A stretch of 64,000 nucleotides of DNA from CAVUAT01 sp963739545 (GCA_963739545.1 CAVUAT010000011.1:310001-374000), one strand, 5' to 3'; positions 1-8,421 are shown, numbered from the stretch's first letter. Notes: generated by a model from the letters alone, not told the origin. Made by a program: numbers and translations.

Positions 1-237
1 ACGGCCGAATACGGCGACATGACCCGCGGCAAGCGCGTCATCACCGACGAGACCCGCGCCGAGATGCGGAAGATCCTGTCCGAGATCCAATCAGGCGACT
101 TCGCCAAGGAGTGGATCGCCGAGAACGAAGCCGGTCAGGAGAACTTCCAGCGCATGCGCGAAGAGGGCGCCGACCACCAGGTCGAGAAGGTCGGCGGCGA
201 TCTCCGCTCGATGATGCCCTGGATCAAGGCTGAGTAG
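1..237 (+). CDS. ilvC: Ketol-acid reductoisomerase, C-terminal end (partial)
   Basis: The reading frame is open from the first base, so the gene begins outside the window. The 78 visible residues match the end of class I ketol-acid reductoisomerase: TAEYGD, a GKRVITDETRAEM-type segment, then the FAKEWIAENEAG helix and a C-terminus rich in charged residues. The enzyme converts acetolactate and acetohydroxybutyrate to dihydroxy acids with NADPH and Mg2+ in valine, leucine and isoleucine synthesis. It fits the leu/ilvE/cimA genes downstream. The catalytic and NADPH-binding parts lie upstream and cannot be checked. Confidence 0.9.
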   Translation, partial: TAEYGDMTRGKRVITDETRAEMRKILSEIQSGDFAKEWIAENEAGQENFQRMREEGADHQVEKVGGDLRSMMPWIKAE

Positions 238-248
238 TTCGCCGCGGC

Positions 249-271
249 GAACCCGGCGCCTCGCCGGGTTC
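249..271 (+). terminator. Hairpin after ilvC
   Basis: A perfect 10-bp stem (GAACCCGGCG and its complement) closes a 3-nt CCT loop 12 bases after the ilvC stop. It is preceded by a 14-bp palindrome at 238-251. There is no T tract, so it may act as a factor-dependent terminator or an RNA 3' stabiliser. It separates ilvC from the convergent DUF805 gene. Confidence 0.6.
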
Positions 272-287
272 GCACACGGGAATGACG

Positions 288-668
288 CTAGGCGGCGGGT
301 ACGGCTACCGATCCACCCTGGTCGGCCGGCGGCGGGCCGTACTGGTTGTCGACCGGGTCGCTCTTCTGGACGTAGAAGACCAGCAGGACGATGAACCCGA
401 TGATCGGGATCAGGCCGATCAGGATCCACCAGCCGCTGCGGTCGGTGTCATGCAGCCTCCGAACGGAGACAGCGAGACCGGGCAGAAACAGGCCCAGGGC
501 CACGATGATGCTGACGACGGGGGCGCCGATCGCCGCGTCGATGATGTTGGCGACGATCGCCGTCAGAATCGCGAACAGGAACCACCACCAGTACGCGGGT
601 CGCGATGCTCGCCCGCTGAAGTTCACGTAGTTGTCGAAGCCAGACTTAACAGCTTCCGTAAAGCTCAT
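288..668 (-). CDS. DUF805 family membrane protein
   Basis: A 126-residue protein starting MSFTEAVKSGF. The FSGRASRPAYWWW segment, three to four hydrophobic helices, and SVRRLHDTDRSGWWIL are hallmarks of the DUF805 (YhaH-type) inner membrane family, whose function is unknown. The ATG at 668 is preferred over one 10 codons upstream because AGAGGAGAAGGTGG lies just before it. The C-terminus is a Pro/Gly tail. It is the last gene of a minus-strand set with the cupin and DUF4389 genes. Confidence 0.88.
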   Translation of the reverse strand: MSFTEAVKSGFDNYVNFSGRASRPAYWWWFLFAILTAIVANIIDAAIGAPVVSIIVALGLFLPGLAVSVRRLHDTDRSGWWILIGLIPIIGFIVLLVFYVQKSDPVDNQYGPPPADQGGSVAVPAA

Positions 669-770
669 CCACCTTCTCCTCTGATTTGCGCCGGGCATCC
701 GGTAGGCCTACGCCTGCGCCCGATTGAGGACAAACTAATCGACGGAGCGGCGCAACGCGTGCTTGCGGCC

Positions 771-1190
771 CTAAGAGGAGGCCGGCCCGTGAGGGCTTTC
801 CTCGCCCTCGGGCAGACGGCCGTCGCGCCCGACGTAGCCGTCCTTGCCCCCGACGACGAGGTAGACGGCGTCCTCGGAGGTACTCCCGTTCGCGACCTTT
901 CGCACCGTCTGGGCGTCGACCCGGGCCGAGCCGCCCGGCTCGAGGCGGTGGGCCGAGCCGTCGCCGAAGCTGATCTCGATCGACCCGCTGTGCACGAAGT
1001 AGAGCTCCTCCTGCTCGTCGTGGAAGTGGCGGCCGGTGTCGTACCCCGGCGGGATCGTGATCAGGTTGACCCCGAACGCCGTGACGCCGAGCTCCTTGCG
1101 CACCTTGCGAAAGCCATAGCCCTCGCCGAGCGCGTCGGCGTCGGGGGCGACCGCGTAACCGTCGCCCTCGATCACCTTCGCATCGGGCAT
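771..1190 (-). CDS. Cupin domain protein
   Basis: A 139-residue single-domain cupin. The first cupin motif is visible as PPGYDTGRHFHDEQEELYFV with the metal-binding H-x-H-x5-E arrangement, followed by a beta-rich second half. The substrate cannot be told. The protein is probably cytosolic, as there is no signal peptide. It starts 3 bases after the DUF4389 stop, so the two are cotranscribed and probably coupled. Confidence 0.85.
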   Translation of the reverse strand: MPDAKVIEGDGYAVAPDADALGEGYGFRKVRKELGVTAFGVNLITIPPGYDTGRHFHDEQEELYFVHSGSIEISFGDGSAHRLEPGGSARVDAQTVRKVANGSTSEDAVYLVVGGKDGYVGRDGRLPEGEESPHGPASS

Positions 1191-1193
1191 CGC

Positions 1194-1823
1194 CTAGGCC
1201 TCGACCTTCGGCGAGCCGGAGGGGCTGAGCTCGCCCGCGGTCTCGCCCTCGCCCGACTCGAGCGAGAACGGCGGCCAGTCCTCGGTCAGCAGCAGGAAGT
1301 ACGCGCCGGCCCGCGTCAGGTAGGCGTTCGCCGAGCGAGCCGGCTCGAACAGGCCGATGGGGAACTTGCCGGTGAACAGGATCGCGAACCAGGCGATGAA
1401 CGCGACCACCGTCAGGATCAGCGACTGCACGTAGGCCAGCAGCATCACGGGGATGCCGATGATCAGGCGGAAGAAGGTCTTCGCCCGGCTGTAGGTGTCG
1501 AGCGGTGGCGCGACGCCGACCTGGATCGGGTAGGCGGGCTCGTCCTCGCCGCCGAACGGCGGGAAGTCGTCCGTCATTAGATAGGTGAACGAGTTGACCC
1601 GCGAGAGCATCTTCAGGTAGCCGACGTTGAACCTGTAGAGCCCCTCGGGGTAGCGGCCGGTGAACACGATCGCGAACCAGGCGAAGAAGGCCGCGAACTG
1701 GGCCACGAAGCCGTAGAGCGCCGCGACGATGAGCCACGGGATCGCAACGAATAAGCGGAAGAAGGTCGTGAGGCGGTTCCTGCCTTCGAGGTCGGAAGCC
1801 GCCGCGTAGCTGACTGGGTACAT
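1194..1823 (-). CDS. DUF4389 family membrane protein
   Basis: A 209-residue protein made of two similar halves. Each half has FFRLFVAIPW or FFRLIIGIPV, a long hydrophobic stretch, then WFAIVFTGRYPEGLY or WFAILFTGKFPIGLF, which is the duplicated DUF4389 pattern. Function is unknown. The ATG at 1823 follows a good AGGAGG, and a TATAGGGT -10-like element lies near 1856-1863 on the minus strand. It is the first gene of the trio and is divergent from serC. Confidence 0.85.
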   Translation of the reverse strand: MYPVSYAAASDLEGRNRLTTFFRLFVAIPWLIVAALYGFVAQFAAFFAWFAIVFTGRYPEGLYRFNVGYLKMLSRVNSFTYLMTDDFPPFGGEDEPAYPIQVGVAPPLDTYSRAKTFFRLIIGIPVMLLAYVQSLILTVVAFIAWFAILFTGKFPIGLFEPARSANAYLTRAGAYFLLLTEDWPPFSLESGEGETAGELSPSGSPKVEA

Positions 1824-1892
1824 GGTGTCCTCCTGAGGTCGAGGCTTGCCGCGAGACCCTATACGCCGGGGTGGCCCTAAGCTGCGGCCTCG

Positions 1893-3029
1893 ATGACCGA
1901 GACCCTGACCAAGATCCCTGCGGCCCTCAAGCCCGCCGACGGCAGATTCGGATCGGGACCCTCGAAGGTCCGGCCCGAGGCCCTGGCCACCGTGGCGCGG
2001 GCCAACGACCTGATGGGCACCTCGCACCGCCAGGCCCCTGTGCGGGACACGGTCGCGCGCGTGAGGAACGGGATCGCCGAGCTCCTGGGGGCCCCCGACG
2101 GCTACGAGGTCGTGCTGGGCAACGGCGGGACGACGGCCTTCTGGGAGTCGGCGGTCGCCTGGCTGATCCGTGAGCGGCCGCTCCACCTCACCTACGGCGA
2201 GTTCTCCTCCAAGTTCGCGAAGTCCTCGGCCGCGGCGCCGTTCCTCTCCGACCCGATCCTGATCGAGTCAGAGCCGGGCACCGCTCCCGAGCCTGCGGCC
2301 GACCCTGCGGCTGACGTGATCGCCTGGGCGCACAACGAGACCTCGACCGGGGTGAAGGTCGACGTCGCGCGCCCGGCGGGCTCGGATGGCTCCCTGGTCC
2401 TGATCGACGCCACTTCCGCCGCCGCCGCGATGCCGGTGGACCTCTCGGAGTGCGACGCCTACTACTTCGCTCCCCAGAAGGCCTTCGGGTCCGACGGCGG
2501 GATCTGGCTGGCGGTGCTCAGCCCGGCCGCGATCGAGCGGGTCGAGGAGCTCGATGGCGCACAGGGCCGCTGGCAGCCCGCGTTCCTCTCGCTGCAGGTT
2601 GCGCTCGAGAACTCCCGCAAGGAGCAGACCTACAACACGCCGGCCCTCGCGACGCTCCTGCTGCTCGCCGAGCAGGTCGACTGGATGCTCTCGGGCGGCG
2701 GCCTCGAGTTCAGCGCGGGTCGCAGCAGCCGCTCCTCGGACCACCTCTACGGGTGGGCGGAGGCGTCGAGCTTCGCCTCGCCGTTCGTCGCGGACCTCGC
2801 CCACCGCTCGCCGTCCGTCGGCACCATCGACTTCTCGGAGGACGTGGACGCTGCGGCCCTCGCGGCGACCCTCCGCGCCAACGGCATCGTCGACGTCGAG
2901 CCCTACCGGAAGCTCGGCCGCAACCAGCTGCGCGTCGGCATGTTCCCCGCAGTGGACCCCTCGGACGTGGAGGCGCTCACGGCCTGCATCGACTGGGTGG
3001 TCGAGAACGCTTCCGAGGTGCGCCCCTGA
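1893..3029 (+). CDS. serC: Phosphoserine aminotransferase
   Basis: A 378-residue class V PLP aminotransferase of the actinobacterial SerC type. It opens with PADGRFGSGPSKVRPEAL, has a Gly-rich NGGTTAFWE segment, and the PLP lysine lies in YYFAPQKAFGSDGG. It converts 3-phosphohydroxypyruvate and glutamate to phosphoserine. The gene has no Shine-Dalgarno; a TAAGCT -10-like element at 1878-1883 sits 9 nt before ATG, suggesting a leaderless mRNA. Its stop overlaps the proposed serA start. Confidence 0.95.
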   Translation: MTETLTKIPAALKPADGRFGSGPSKVRPEALATVARANDLMGTSHRQAPVRDTVARVRNGIAELLGAPDGYEVVLGNGGTTAFWESAVAWLIRERPLHLTYGEFSSKFAKSSAAAPFLSDPILIESEPGTAPEPAADPAADVIAWAHNETSTGVKVDVARPAGSDGSLVLIDATSAAAAMPVDLSECDAYYFAPQKAFGSDGGIWLAVLSPAAIERVEELDGAQGRWQPAFLSLQVALENSRKEQTYNTPALATLLLLAEQVDWMLSGGGLEFSAGRSSRSSDHLYGWAEASSFASPFVADLAHRSPSVGTIDFSEDVDAAALAATLRANGIVDVEPYRKLGRNQLRVGMFPAVDPSDVEALTACIDWVVENASEVRP

Positions 3030-4606
3030 AGGTCCTGGTGAAGGAGAAGATTGCGGATGCGGGCGTCGACCTGCTCCGTGAGAACTTCGACGTCGAGATC
3101 GGCGTCGACTGGGACGATGACGAGCTCGCGAAGCGCATCGGCGAGTTCGACGGCATCCTGATCCGCTCAGCGACCGAGTTGACCGAGGAGCTGATCGCCA
3201 ACGGCGAGAACCTGAAGGTGATCGGCCGCGCCGGGACCGGCGTCGACAACGTCGACATCGAGGCGGCGACGATGCGCGGCATCATCGTCGCAAACGCGCC
3301 CGAGGCGAACTCGGTCGCCGCGGCTGAGCACACTCTCGCCATCGTGCTCGCGCTCTGCCGCAACGTGGCCCAGGCCCGGCAGTCCATGGCCGAGGGACGA
3401 TGGGACCGCGCCAAGTTCAAGGGCTCCGAGCTGTACGGCAAGACGCTCGGCGTCGCGGGGTTCGGGCGCATCGGCCAGCTGGTCGCGAAGATGGCCCAGG
3501 GCTTCGACATGAACGTGATCGGCTACGACAAGTTCGTCACCGCCGAGCGCTTCCGCGAGCTCGGCGTCGAGGGCGTTGAGACGACTGAGGAGCTGTTCGC
3601 CGGCGCCGACTTCATCAGCCTGCACCTGCCGAAGACACCCGAGACGATCGACTTCGTCGACGAGGAGGCGATCGGGCAGATGCGCGACGGCGTGCGCATC
3701 GTCAACTGCGCCCGCGGCGAGCTGATCGACCTCGACGCGCTCGTCGCCGGGCTCGAGTCCGGCAAGGTCGCGGGCGCGGCGCTCGACGTCTTCCCGTCCG
3801 AGCCGTTCACCGATCATCCCGTCCTCGCACGCCAGGACGTCGTCGTCACCCCCCACCTCGGCGCCTCTACCGCCGAGGCCCAGGACCGCGCGGGCATCGT
3901 CACCGCCGAACAGGTGACCGCCGCGCTGACCGGGGGAGTGGTGACCACGGCCGTCAACATCGCGGCCGTCCGCCCGGAGGTGATGGAGGTGCTCGCGCCC
4001 TTCGTCCCGCTCTGCGAGAAGCTCGGCCGCCTCGCGCAGGGCCTCGGCGATGGCGCCCTCGACAAGGTCGAGGTGGAGTTCCGCGGCCGCCTCGCCGACG
4101 AGGACACGCGCCTGCTGGGCATCGCGGCGCTCGCCGGGATTCTCAAGGGCCACACCGAGGAGGCCGTCAACCTCGTCAACGCCCCGCACCTCGCCGACCA
4201 GCGCGGCATCGAGCTGGTCGAGACGCGCGACTCGGTCTCGGACGACTTCACCGAGCTCGTGACGGTGCGCCTGCGATCGGGTGAGGACTCGGTCGAGGTC
4301 GCCGGGACCGCGGTCGGGCCTCGCAACGAGCCTTACCTCGTCGGCGTCTGGGGCGAGGGGTTCTACCTGCCGTTCGCCAACCACCTCGCGATCTTCCGCT
4401 ACGCCGACCAGCCCGGGATGATCGGTCGCGTCGGGTCGATCTTCGGCGAGGAGGGCGTCAACATCGTCTCTGCTGCCGTCGGCGCCTCGGCCGAGGGCCC
4501 ACAGGCAGTGATGGCCCTGACCACCGACGCGCCCGTCAACCCGGCGACGATCGACCGCATCGGCGAACTCGACGGCTTCACGGTCGGGCGAGCCGTTTCT
4601 CTCTAG
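3026..4606 (+). CDS. serA: D-3-phosphoglycerate dehydrogenase
   Basis: A 526-residue long-form SerA. In order it has the catalytic N-terminal part, GRAGTGVDNVD, the Rossmann motif GFGRIGQLVA, ARGELIDLD, the catalytic TPHLGAST, an allosteric substrate-binding domain, and a C-terminal ACT domain (ADQPGMIGRVGSIFGEEGVN). It oxidises 3-phosphoglycerate with NAD+, and the ACT domain usually senses serine. The family start KVLVKEKIA is reached only from a CTG at 3026 that overlaps the serC TGA; the next standard start, GTG 3038, removes four conserved residues. The CTG start is inferred. Confidence 0.94.
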   Translation: MKVLVKEKIADAGVDLLRENFDVEIGVDWDDDELAKRIGEFDGILIRSATELTEELIANGENLKVIGRAGTGVDNVDIEAATMRGIIVANAPEANSVAAAEHTLAIVLALCRNVAQARQSMAEGRWDRAKFKGSELYGKTLGVAGFGRIGQLVAKMAQGFDMNVIGYDKFVTAERFRELGVEGVETTEELFAGADFISLHLPKTPETIDFVDEEAIGQMRDGVRIVNCARGELIDLDALVAGLESGKVAGAALDVFPSEPFTDHPVLARQDVVVTPHLGASTAEAQDRAGIVTAEQVTAALTGGVVTTAVNIAAVRPEVMEVLAPFVPLCEKLGRLAQGLGDGALDKVEVEFRGRLADEDTRLLGIAALAGILKGHTEEAVNLVNAPHLADQRGIELVETRDSVSDDFTELVTVRLRSGEDSVEVAGTAVGPRNEPYLVGVWGEGFYLPFANHLAIFRYADQPGMIGRVGSIFGEEGVNIVSAAVGASAEGPQAVMALTTDAPVNPATIDRIGELDGFTVGRAVSL

Positions 4607-4615
4607 GGTGGAGCG

Positions 4616-5647
4616 ATGAAGGCGGTCGTGCTCACCGGCACCGGAGGGCCGGAGGTCCTCCAGGTTCAGGAGCGCCCCGACCCCGTCGCTGCGCCGGGCC
4701 AAGTCCGCATCGCCGTCAAGGCCGCTGGTATCAACTTCGCCGACACCATGGCCCGCGTCGGCCTCTATCCGGATGCACCGAAGCCCCCGTGCGTCCTCGG
4801 GTACGAGGTCGCCGGCGAGGTCGAGTCCGTGGGTGACGGTGTCACCGAGTGGAATGTGGGGGACCGCGTCATGGCGGGGACCCGGTTCGGCGGTCAGGCC
4901 GAAATGGTCGCGGTCGACGCTGAACAGGTGCTCGCGATGCCCGAGCGGCTCAGCTTCGAGCAGGCGGCGGCTTTTCCCGTCAACTACGCGACCGCCTACG
5001 CCGCGCTGATACTGATGGGCGGGCTGCGCGAAGGCGACCGAGCGCTGATCCACGCGGCGGCCGGCGGAGTCGGCATCTCGGCGACACAGATCGCGAAACG
5101 CGAGGGCGCAGAGATCTTCGGCACGTCGTCGCCCTCGAAGCACGACGCGATCCGCGCCCAGGGCGTAGCGCACGCGATCGACTACCGCAGCCAGGACTTC
5201 GAGGCCGAGGTGACGCGCATCACGAGCGGCGAGGGCGTCGACCTGGTCATCGACGCCACCGGCCCCACCAACTTCCGCAAGGACTACCGCGTGCTGCGCC
5301 CCGGCGGCCGGCTGGTCATGTACGGCCTCTCGGAGGCGTCATCCGGCGAGGGGCGCAGCGTCCGCAAGGCGCTGAGCGCCGTCGCACGCGCACCGTTCGC
5401 CACGATGCCGTGGTGGAAGAGCCTTCAGCTCATGAACGAGAACAAGGGCGTCTTCGGCCTCAACATGCTCGGCTGGTGGGACCAGGAGGGCAGCATCCGG
5501 CGCGTCGTCGAACCGATGCTGTCCGCGCTCGAGGCCGGTGAGCTCGACCCCGTCGTCGCCGAGGCGTTCCCGTTCGCGAAAGCGCCCGATGCGCACCGGT
5601 TCATCGCCGAGAGGCGGAACATCGGCAAGGTCGTGCTCGTCCCGTAG
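4616..5647 (+). CDS. Zinc-independent MDR quinone oxidoreductase (VAT-1/QOR-like)
   Basis: A 343-residue medium-chain dehydrogenase/reductase. It has a GroES-like N-terminal domain with AAGINFADTMARVGLYP, then NADPH-binding HAAAGGVGISATQIAK, and the VAT-1-like MPWWKSLQLMNENKGVFGLNM segment. No catalytic or structural zinc cysteines are present. Likely an NADPH-dependent quinone or enone reductase; the substrate is unknown. TAGGGT at 4604-4609, whose TAG is the serA stop codon, lies 6 nt before ATG. Confidence 0.85.
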   Translation: MKAVVLTGTGGPEVLQVQERPDPVAAPGQVRIAVKAAGINFADTMARVGLYPDAPKPPCVLGYEVAGEVESVGDGVTEWNVGDRVMAGTRFGGQAEMVAVDAEQVLAMPERLSFEQAAAFPVNYATAYAALILMGGLREGDRALIHAAAGGVGISATQIAKREGAEIFGTSSPSKHDAIRAQGVAHAIDYRSQDFEAEVTRITSGEGVDLVIDATGPTNFRKDYRVLRPGGRLVMYGLSEASSGEGRSVRKALSAVARAPFATMPWWKSLQLMNENKGVFGLNMLGWWDQEGSIRRVVEPMLSALEAGELDPVVAEAFPFAKAPDAHRFIAERRNIGKVVLVP

Positions 5648-5677
5648 ACCTGGTTTCACACGGCTACGATTGAGGCC

Positions 5678-6379
5678 GTGAAGCCAGGGAACCTTCACAG
5701 GCTGGGCTGGGCCGGATTCGCCGCCGCGCTCGTCATGGCGGCGCTGATTCCCGCGAGCGCGTTCGCCGGAAAGGCGGCTACCACCACGTCGCTCCCAGAC
5801 GCAAAGGCCGGCGGCGCGACAGCGGCCGCCGAGAGCCTGACCGTCTTCACGATCGACGGCACGGCGTTCCCGACGAGGATCAGCGCGTTCCTGGGCACCA
5901 CCGGGCGGCTGACCCTGGTCTCGCCCGAGGGCATCACGGCCCCCACATCCGCAAACGGAGAATGCACCCAGGACAGCGCAACCGAGATCAGCTGCCTCGG
6001 CGGCTTCGTGGACGCCATCGTGGGCGACCTCAAGGGCGGAGCGGACACCTTCACGGCGGCGCCGACGCTGCCGGTACCGCTCGGCCTCTCCGACCGGCCA
6101 CTGCGCGGCGGCAGCGGCCGGGATGGCCTCACCGGGGGAGCCGGAGGCGACTTCCTCGAGGGCGGGGGAGGGCCCGACTCCATCTCGGGCAACGGAGCCA
6201 CCGACCTGCTCCGAGGCGGATCCGGCAAGGACAACCTCAGCGGCGGCGAGCTGGCGGACGCGATCTATGGCGGCGGCGGGGCGGACGTGCTGAACGGCGG
6301 CCCCGGCCGCGACCTCTGCTCGGGTGGCGGCGGCCGCGACCGGGCGACGAATTGCACGGGCGTCAAGAAGGTGCCCTGA
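5678..6379 (+). CDS. Secreted Gly/Asp-rich repeat protein (RTX/hemolysin-type calcium-binding-like)
   Basis: A 233-residue protein with an N-terminal signal peptide (hydrophobic AALVMAALIPASAFA, cleavage near AFA-GK). After about 110 residues of unique sequence, residues 145-225 form tandem GGxGxDxLxGGxGxD units such as GGSGRDGLTGGAGGD and GGGGADVLNGGPGRD, like RTX calcium-binding beta-roll nonapeptides. Cysteines near CTQD, ISC and CSGGGG..NC may form disulphides. Start is GTG with TACGAT 7 nt upstream and no Shine-Dalgarno. Probably exported; its target is unknown. Confidence 0.78.
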   Translation: MKPGNLHRLGWAGFAAALVMAALIPASAFAGKAATTTSLPDAKAGGATAAAESLTVFTIDGTAFPTRISAFLGTTGRLTLVSPEGITAPTSANGECTQDSATEISCLGGFVDAIVGDLKGGADTFTAAPTLPVPLGLSDRPLRGGSGRDGLTGGAGGDFLEGGGGPDSISGNGATDLLRGGSGKDNLSGGELADAIYGGGGADVLNGGPGRDLCSGGGGRDRATNCTGVKKVP

Positions 6380-6409
6380 GCCGCCTGTTGACCTGAGAGC
6401 ATCCCGGCC

Positions 6410-7180
6410 ATGCACCTGCTGGTCGCCTCGATCTCGGACGCCTACCGCGACGGGATCATCGATACCGGCCGCCAGCCACAGTTCCTGTTCCTGATGTCGT
6501 TCCTGATCACGTTCGGCTTCATCCGCACCAGCACCCACATGATCCGCGCGCAGGTGAGCTGGTGGCCGGGGAACGTCTCGACCAAGGGCGGCACCCACAT
6601 CCACCACATGGTCTTCGGGATCATCACGATCATGGTCGTCGGCTGGTTCGGCGTCGTCAACGAGGACCTAGGATCGCCGGGCCGCGAGATCTGCGCCGTG
6701 CTCTTCGGGATCGGGACGGGGCTGACGCTCGACGAGTACGCCCTCTGGCTGAACCTGAAGGACGTCTACTGGGAGAAGCAGGGCCGGGCCTCGATCGACG
6801 CCGTGATCATCGCCGCATCCGTCGCCGGCATCTTCCTCGTCGGCCTTCGCGGATGGATCGACGCGGCCGACGACGTCGAGAGCGTGACGAAGGCCGTGGT
6901 CGCGGCCCTCGGCCTATTCGGAATAGCGATCGTCGTCATCAACGCGGCGAAGGAGAAGTTCGGATTCGCCCTGATCAGCATTCTGGTGCCCGCGGTCGGC
7001 CTGATCGGCGCCGTACGCCTCGCAAAGCCCCATTCGCTGTGGGCGCGCAGGTATCGCAAGGTCAAAAGGGTGCGGGCCGAGGAGCGCTACGCCGGCGAAG
7101 CGGCGAAGCCGTTCTGGAAGCGGCGCGGCAGCCTAGGCGACCGCTTCAGCCTCGGGCTCGGGCTCCGACGGCGAGCCTGA
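6410..7180 (+). CDS. Conserved multi-pass membrane protein of unknown function
   Basis: A 256-residue integral membrane protein with about six hydrophobic segments (FLFLMSFLITFGF, HMVFGIITIMVVGWFGVV, VIIAASVAGIFLVGL, VVAALGLFGIAIVVI, ALISILVPAVGLIGAV) and a basic C-terminal tail. The histidine cluster GTHIHHMVFG and the acidic LTLDEYALWLNL are striking and probably functional. I do not recognise a named family. The last 48 bases overlap the convergent AI-2E gene. Confidence 0.75.
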   Translation: MHLLVASISDAYRDGIIDTGRQPQFLFLMSFLITFGFIRTSTHMIRAQVSWWPGNVSTKGGTHIHHMVFGIITIMVVGWFGVVNEDLGSPGREICAVLFGIGTGLTLDEYALWLNLKDVYWEKQGRASIDAVIIAASVAGIFLVGLRGWIDAADDVESVTKAVVAALGLFGIAIVVINAAKEKFGFALISILVPAVGLIGAVRLAKPHSLWARRYRKVKRVRAEERYAGEAAKPFWKRRGSLGDRFSLGLGLRRRA

Positions 7181-8236
7181 GAGCACGAACTCGTCGATGA
7201 CGACGCCGAGCGAGGCGGCGGTCGGAATCGCCAGCAGGGCGCCGAGCACCCCGGCGAGCTCCGCGCCGACGAGGATCGCGACGATCGCCACGGCCGGGTT
7301 CACCTTGAGCGCGCCGCCGCGGTACATCAACGGCTGGATCACCCGGTCCTGCAGCTGCTGGTAGATCAGGAAGATGATCAGCCAGACGACGACGTCGCCC
7401 GCCGCGCCGTCGATCCCCAGCACGATCGCCACGATCGCGCCCGCGATCGTGAACCCGATCAGGGGGATCAGGTCCAAGAAGAACACCAGCAGCGCGAGGG
7501 GCAGCGCCAGGTGGAAGCCCTGGATCTCGAGGAAGGCCCACGTGAAGATGCCGGCGGCCAGGGCGAGCAGGACGTTGACCGTGACGTAGGAGCGGACGAC
7601 CGCGGCCACCCGCTGCCCGACGCGGCGAAAGCGGTCGCGGTGCGGCGCGTCGAGGCGACCCGTCCCGCGCTGGAACATCCCGCTGCCCCCGAGCAGCAGG
7701 AAGAAGGTCAGCGTGATGATGGTGATGAAGGCGATCACGTGCTCGAGCAGGCTGACCGTGGCGCTGCCGATCTCGCTGGCGCCGCTGCTGAGCGTCGACG
7801 GAAGCGAGCTGGCCTGGTCACTGAGCTTGGCCGTGAGGTCGTATCGGTCGTTCAGGTCTGCGAACTGCTTGTTGTCCTCGGCCCAGTTCTCGAAGTCGGT
7901 GACGTAGGTCGGCAGCTTCTTCGCCAGCGCCTCTATCTCCCGGACCAGCGGCGGTGCCACGTGGAGGATCAGGGCGACCAGCCCGCCGAAGAACAGCAGA
8001 TAGACGAACAGGATCGCGAGCGCGCGGGGGAGGGTGCGCCCCCGGAGCTTGACCCGCTCGACGAGCCCGACGGCCGGGTCGAGCGCGAGCGCCAGGAAAA
8101 TCGCGGTCACCACCCAGCGGATCGTCGTCGTCGTGTGCAGCACGGCGTAGACGGCGATCGCCCCGAGGGCAAGGCAGGCGAGGGTTGTGAAGATGATCTT
8201 CGAGACCGCCCTGGCCTCGATCTGGCTCGCACGCAC
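7133..8236 (-). CDS. AI-2E family transporter (PerM-like permease)
   Basis: About 367 residues with eight hydrophobic segments. The C-terminal half carries the family pattern: FFLDLIPLIGFTIAG, a long loop, YQQLQDRVIQPLMYRGGALKVNP, and VGAELAGVLGALLAIPTAASL. Members are putative exporters or antiporters; AI-2 transport should not be assumed. The frame stays open to an ATG at 8392, but that 52-residue extension is low complexity and would cover the leuA leader. GTG 8236 (VRASQIEARAV) gives the usual family length and is my choice, without a clear Shine-Dalgarno. Confidence 0.82.
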   Translation of the reverse strand: MRASQIEARAVSKIIFTTLACLALGAIAVYAVLHTTTTIRWVVTAIFLALALDPAVGLVERVKLRGRTLPRALAILFVYLLFFGGLVALILHVAPPLVREIEALAKKLPTYVTDFENWAEDNKQFADLNDRYDLTAKLSDQASSLPSTLSSGASEIGSATVSLLEHVIAFITIITLTFFLLLGGSGMFQRGTGRLDAPHRDRFRRVGQRVAAVVRSYVTVNVLLALAAGIFTWAFLEIQGFHLALPLALLVFFLDLIPLIGFTIAGAIVAIVLGIDGAAGDVVVWLIIFLIYQQLQDRVIQPLMYRGGALKVNPAVAIVAILVGAELAGVLGALLAIPTAASLGVVIDEFVLSGSPSEPEPEAEAVA

Positions 8237-8277
8237 GAACCGCAAGGTAATGCCGGGGCTGGACGCGATCAGTGCGC

Positions 8278-8292
8278 TACTCTCCGCACTCG
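8278..8292 (+). promoter_or_regulatory. -10 element of the leuA leader
   Basis: TACTCT at 8278-8283 lies 9 nt before the leader-peptide ATG at 8293, which would place the transcription start one to three bases before that codon. No convincing -35 is seen. The 56-bp gap is shared with the divergent AI-2E gene if that gene starts at 8236. Confidence 0.5.
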
Positions 8293-8352
8293 ATGACCCA
8301 CCCGCTGCACAGCCTCGCGCTGCTCCTTCTCCTCCCCCCTCGGGGGGAATAG
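8293..8352 (+). CDS. leuL: Leucine leader peptide upstream of leuA
   Basis: A 19-codon ORF encoding MTHPLHSLALLLLLPPRGE and ending in TAG. Seven of 19 residues are leucine, five of them consecutive (CTG CTC CTT CTC CTC at 8320-8334). It lies 69 bases before leuA. Leucine-rich leader ORFs before leuA are established in other Actinobacteria (LEU element). The Leu codons at 8323-8332 are a perfect 10-nt complement of the leuA ribosome-binding region, which makes a regulatory role very likely. The peptide itself probably has no function. Confidence 0.88.
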   Translation: MTHPLHSLALLLLLPPRGE

Positions 8353-8413
8353 CGCTGGGCGGCGCGTCAGCCGCGAGAGAAGACAAGGTCATCGAAAAGC
8401 TTCGGAGAAGGAG
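8323..8413 (+). promoter_or_regulatory. leuA translational attenuator: Leu codons pair with the Shine-Dalgarno
   Basis: CTCCTTCTCC (8323-8332, leucine codons of the leader) is exactly complementary to GGAGAAGGAG (8404-8413), the ribosome-binding region of leuA. Between them are a C6/G6 hairpin with a TC loop (8334-8347) and GCGGC/GCCGC (8359-8374). Inferred mechanism: with leucine present the leader ribosome moves on and the codon run masks the site; with leucine scarce the stalled ribosome covers the codons and frees leuA translation. No terminator T tract is present, so control is probably translational. Confidence 0.72.
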
Positions 8414-8421
8414 ATAGGCAG

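Noticed and set aside
282..1580. Long plus-strand ORF antisense to DUF805, cupin and DUF4389 genes
   Set aside because: Low-complexity Arg/Asp/Ala-rich translation typical of the mirror frame in GC-rich DNA; the three minus-strand genes have recognisable domains and ribosome-binding sites.
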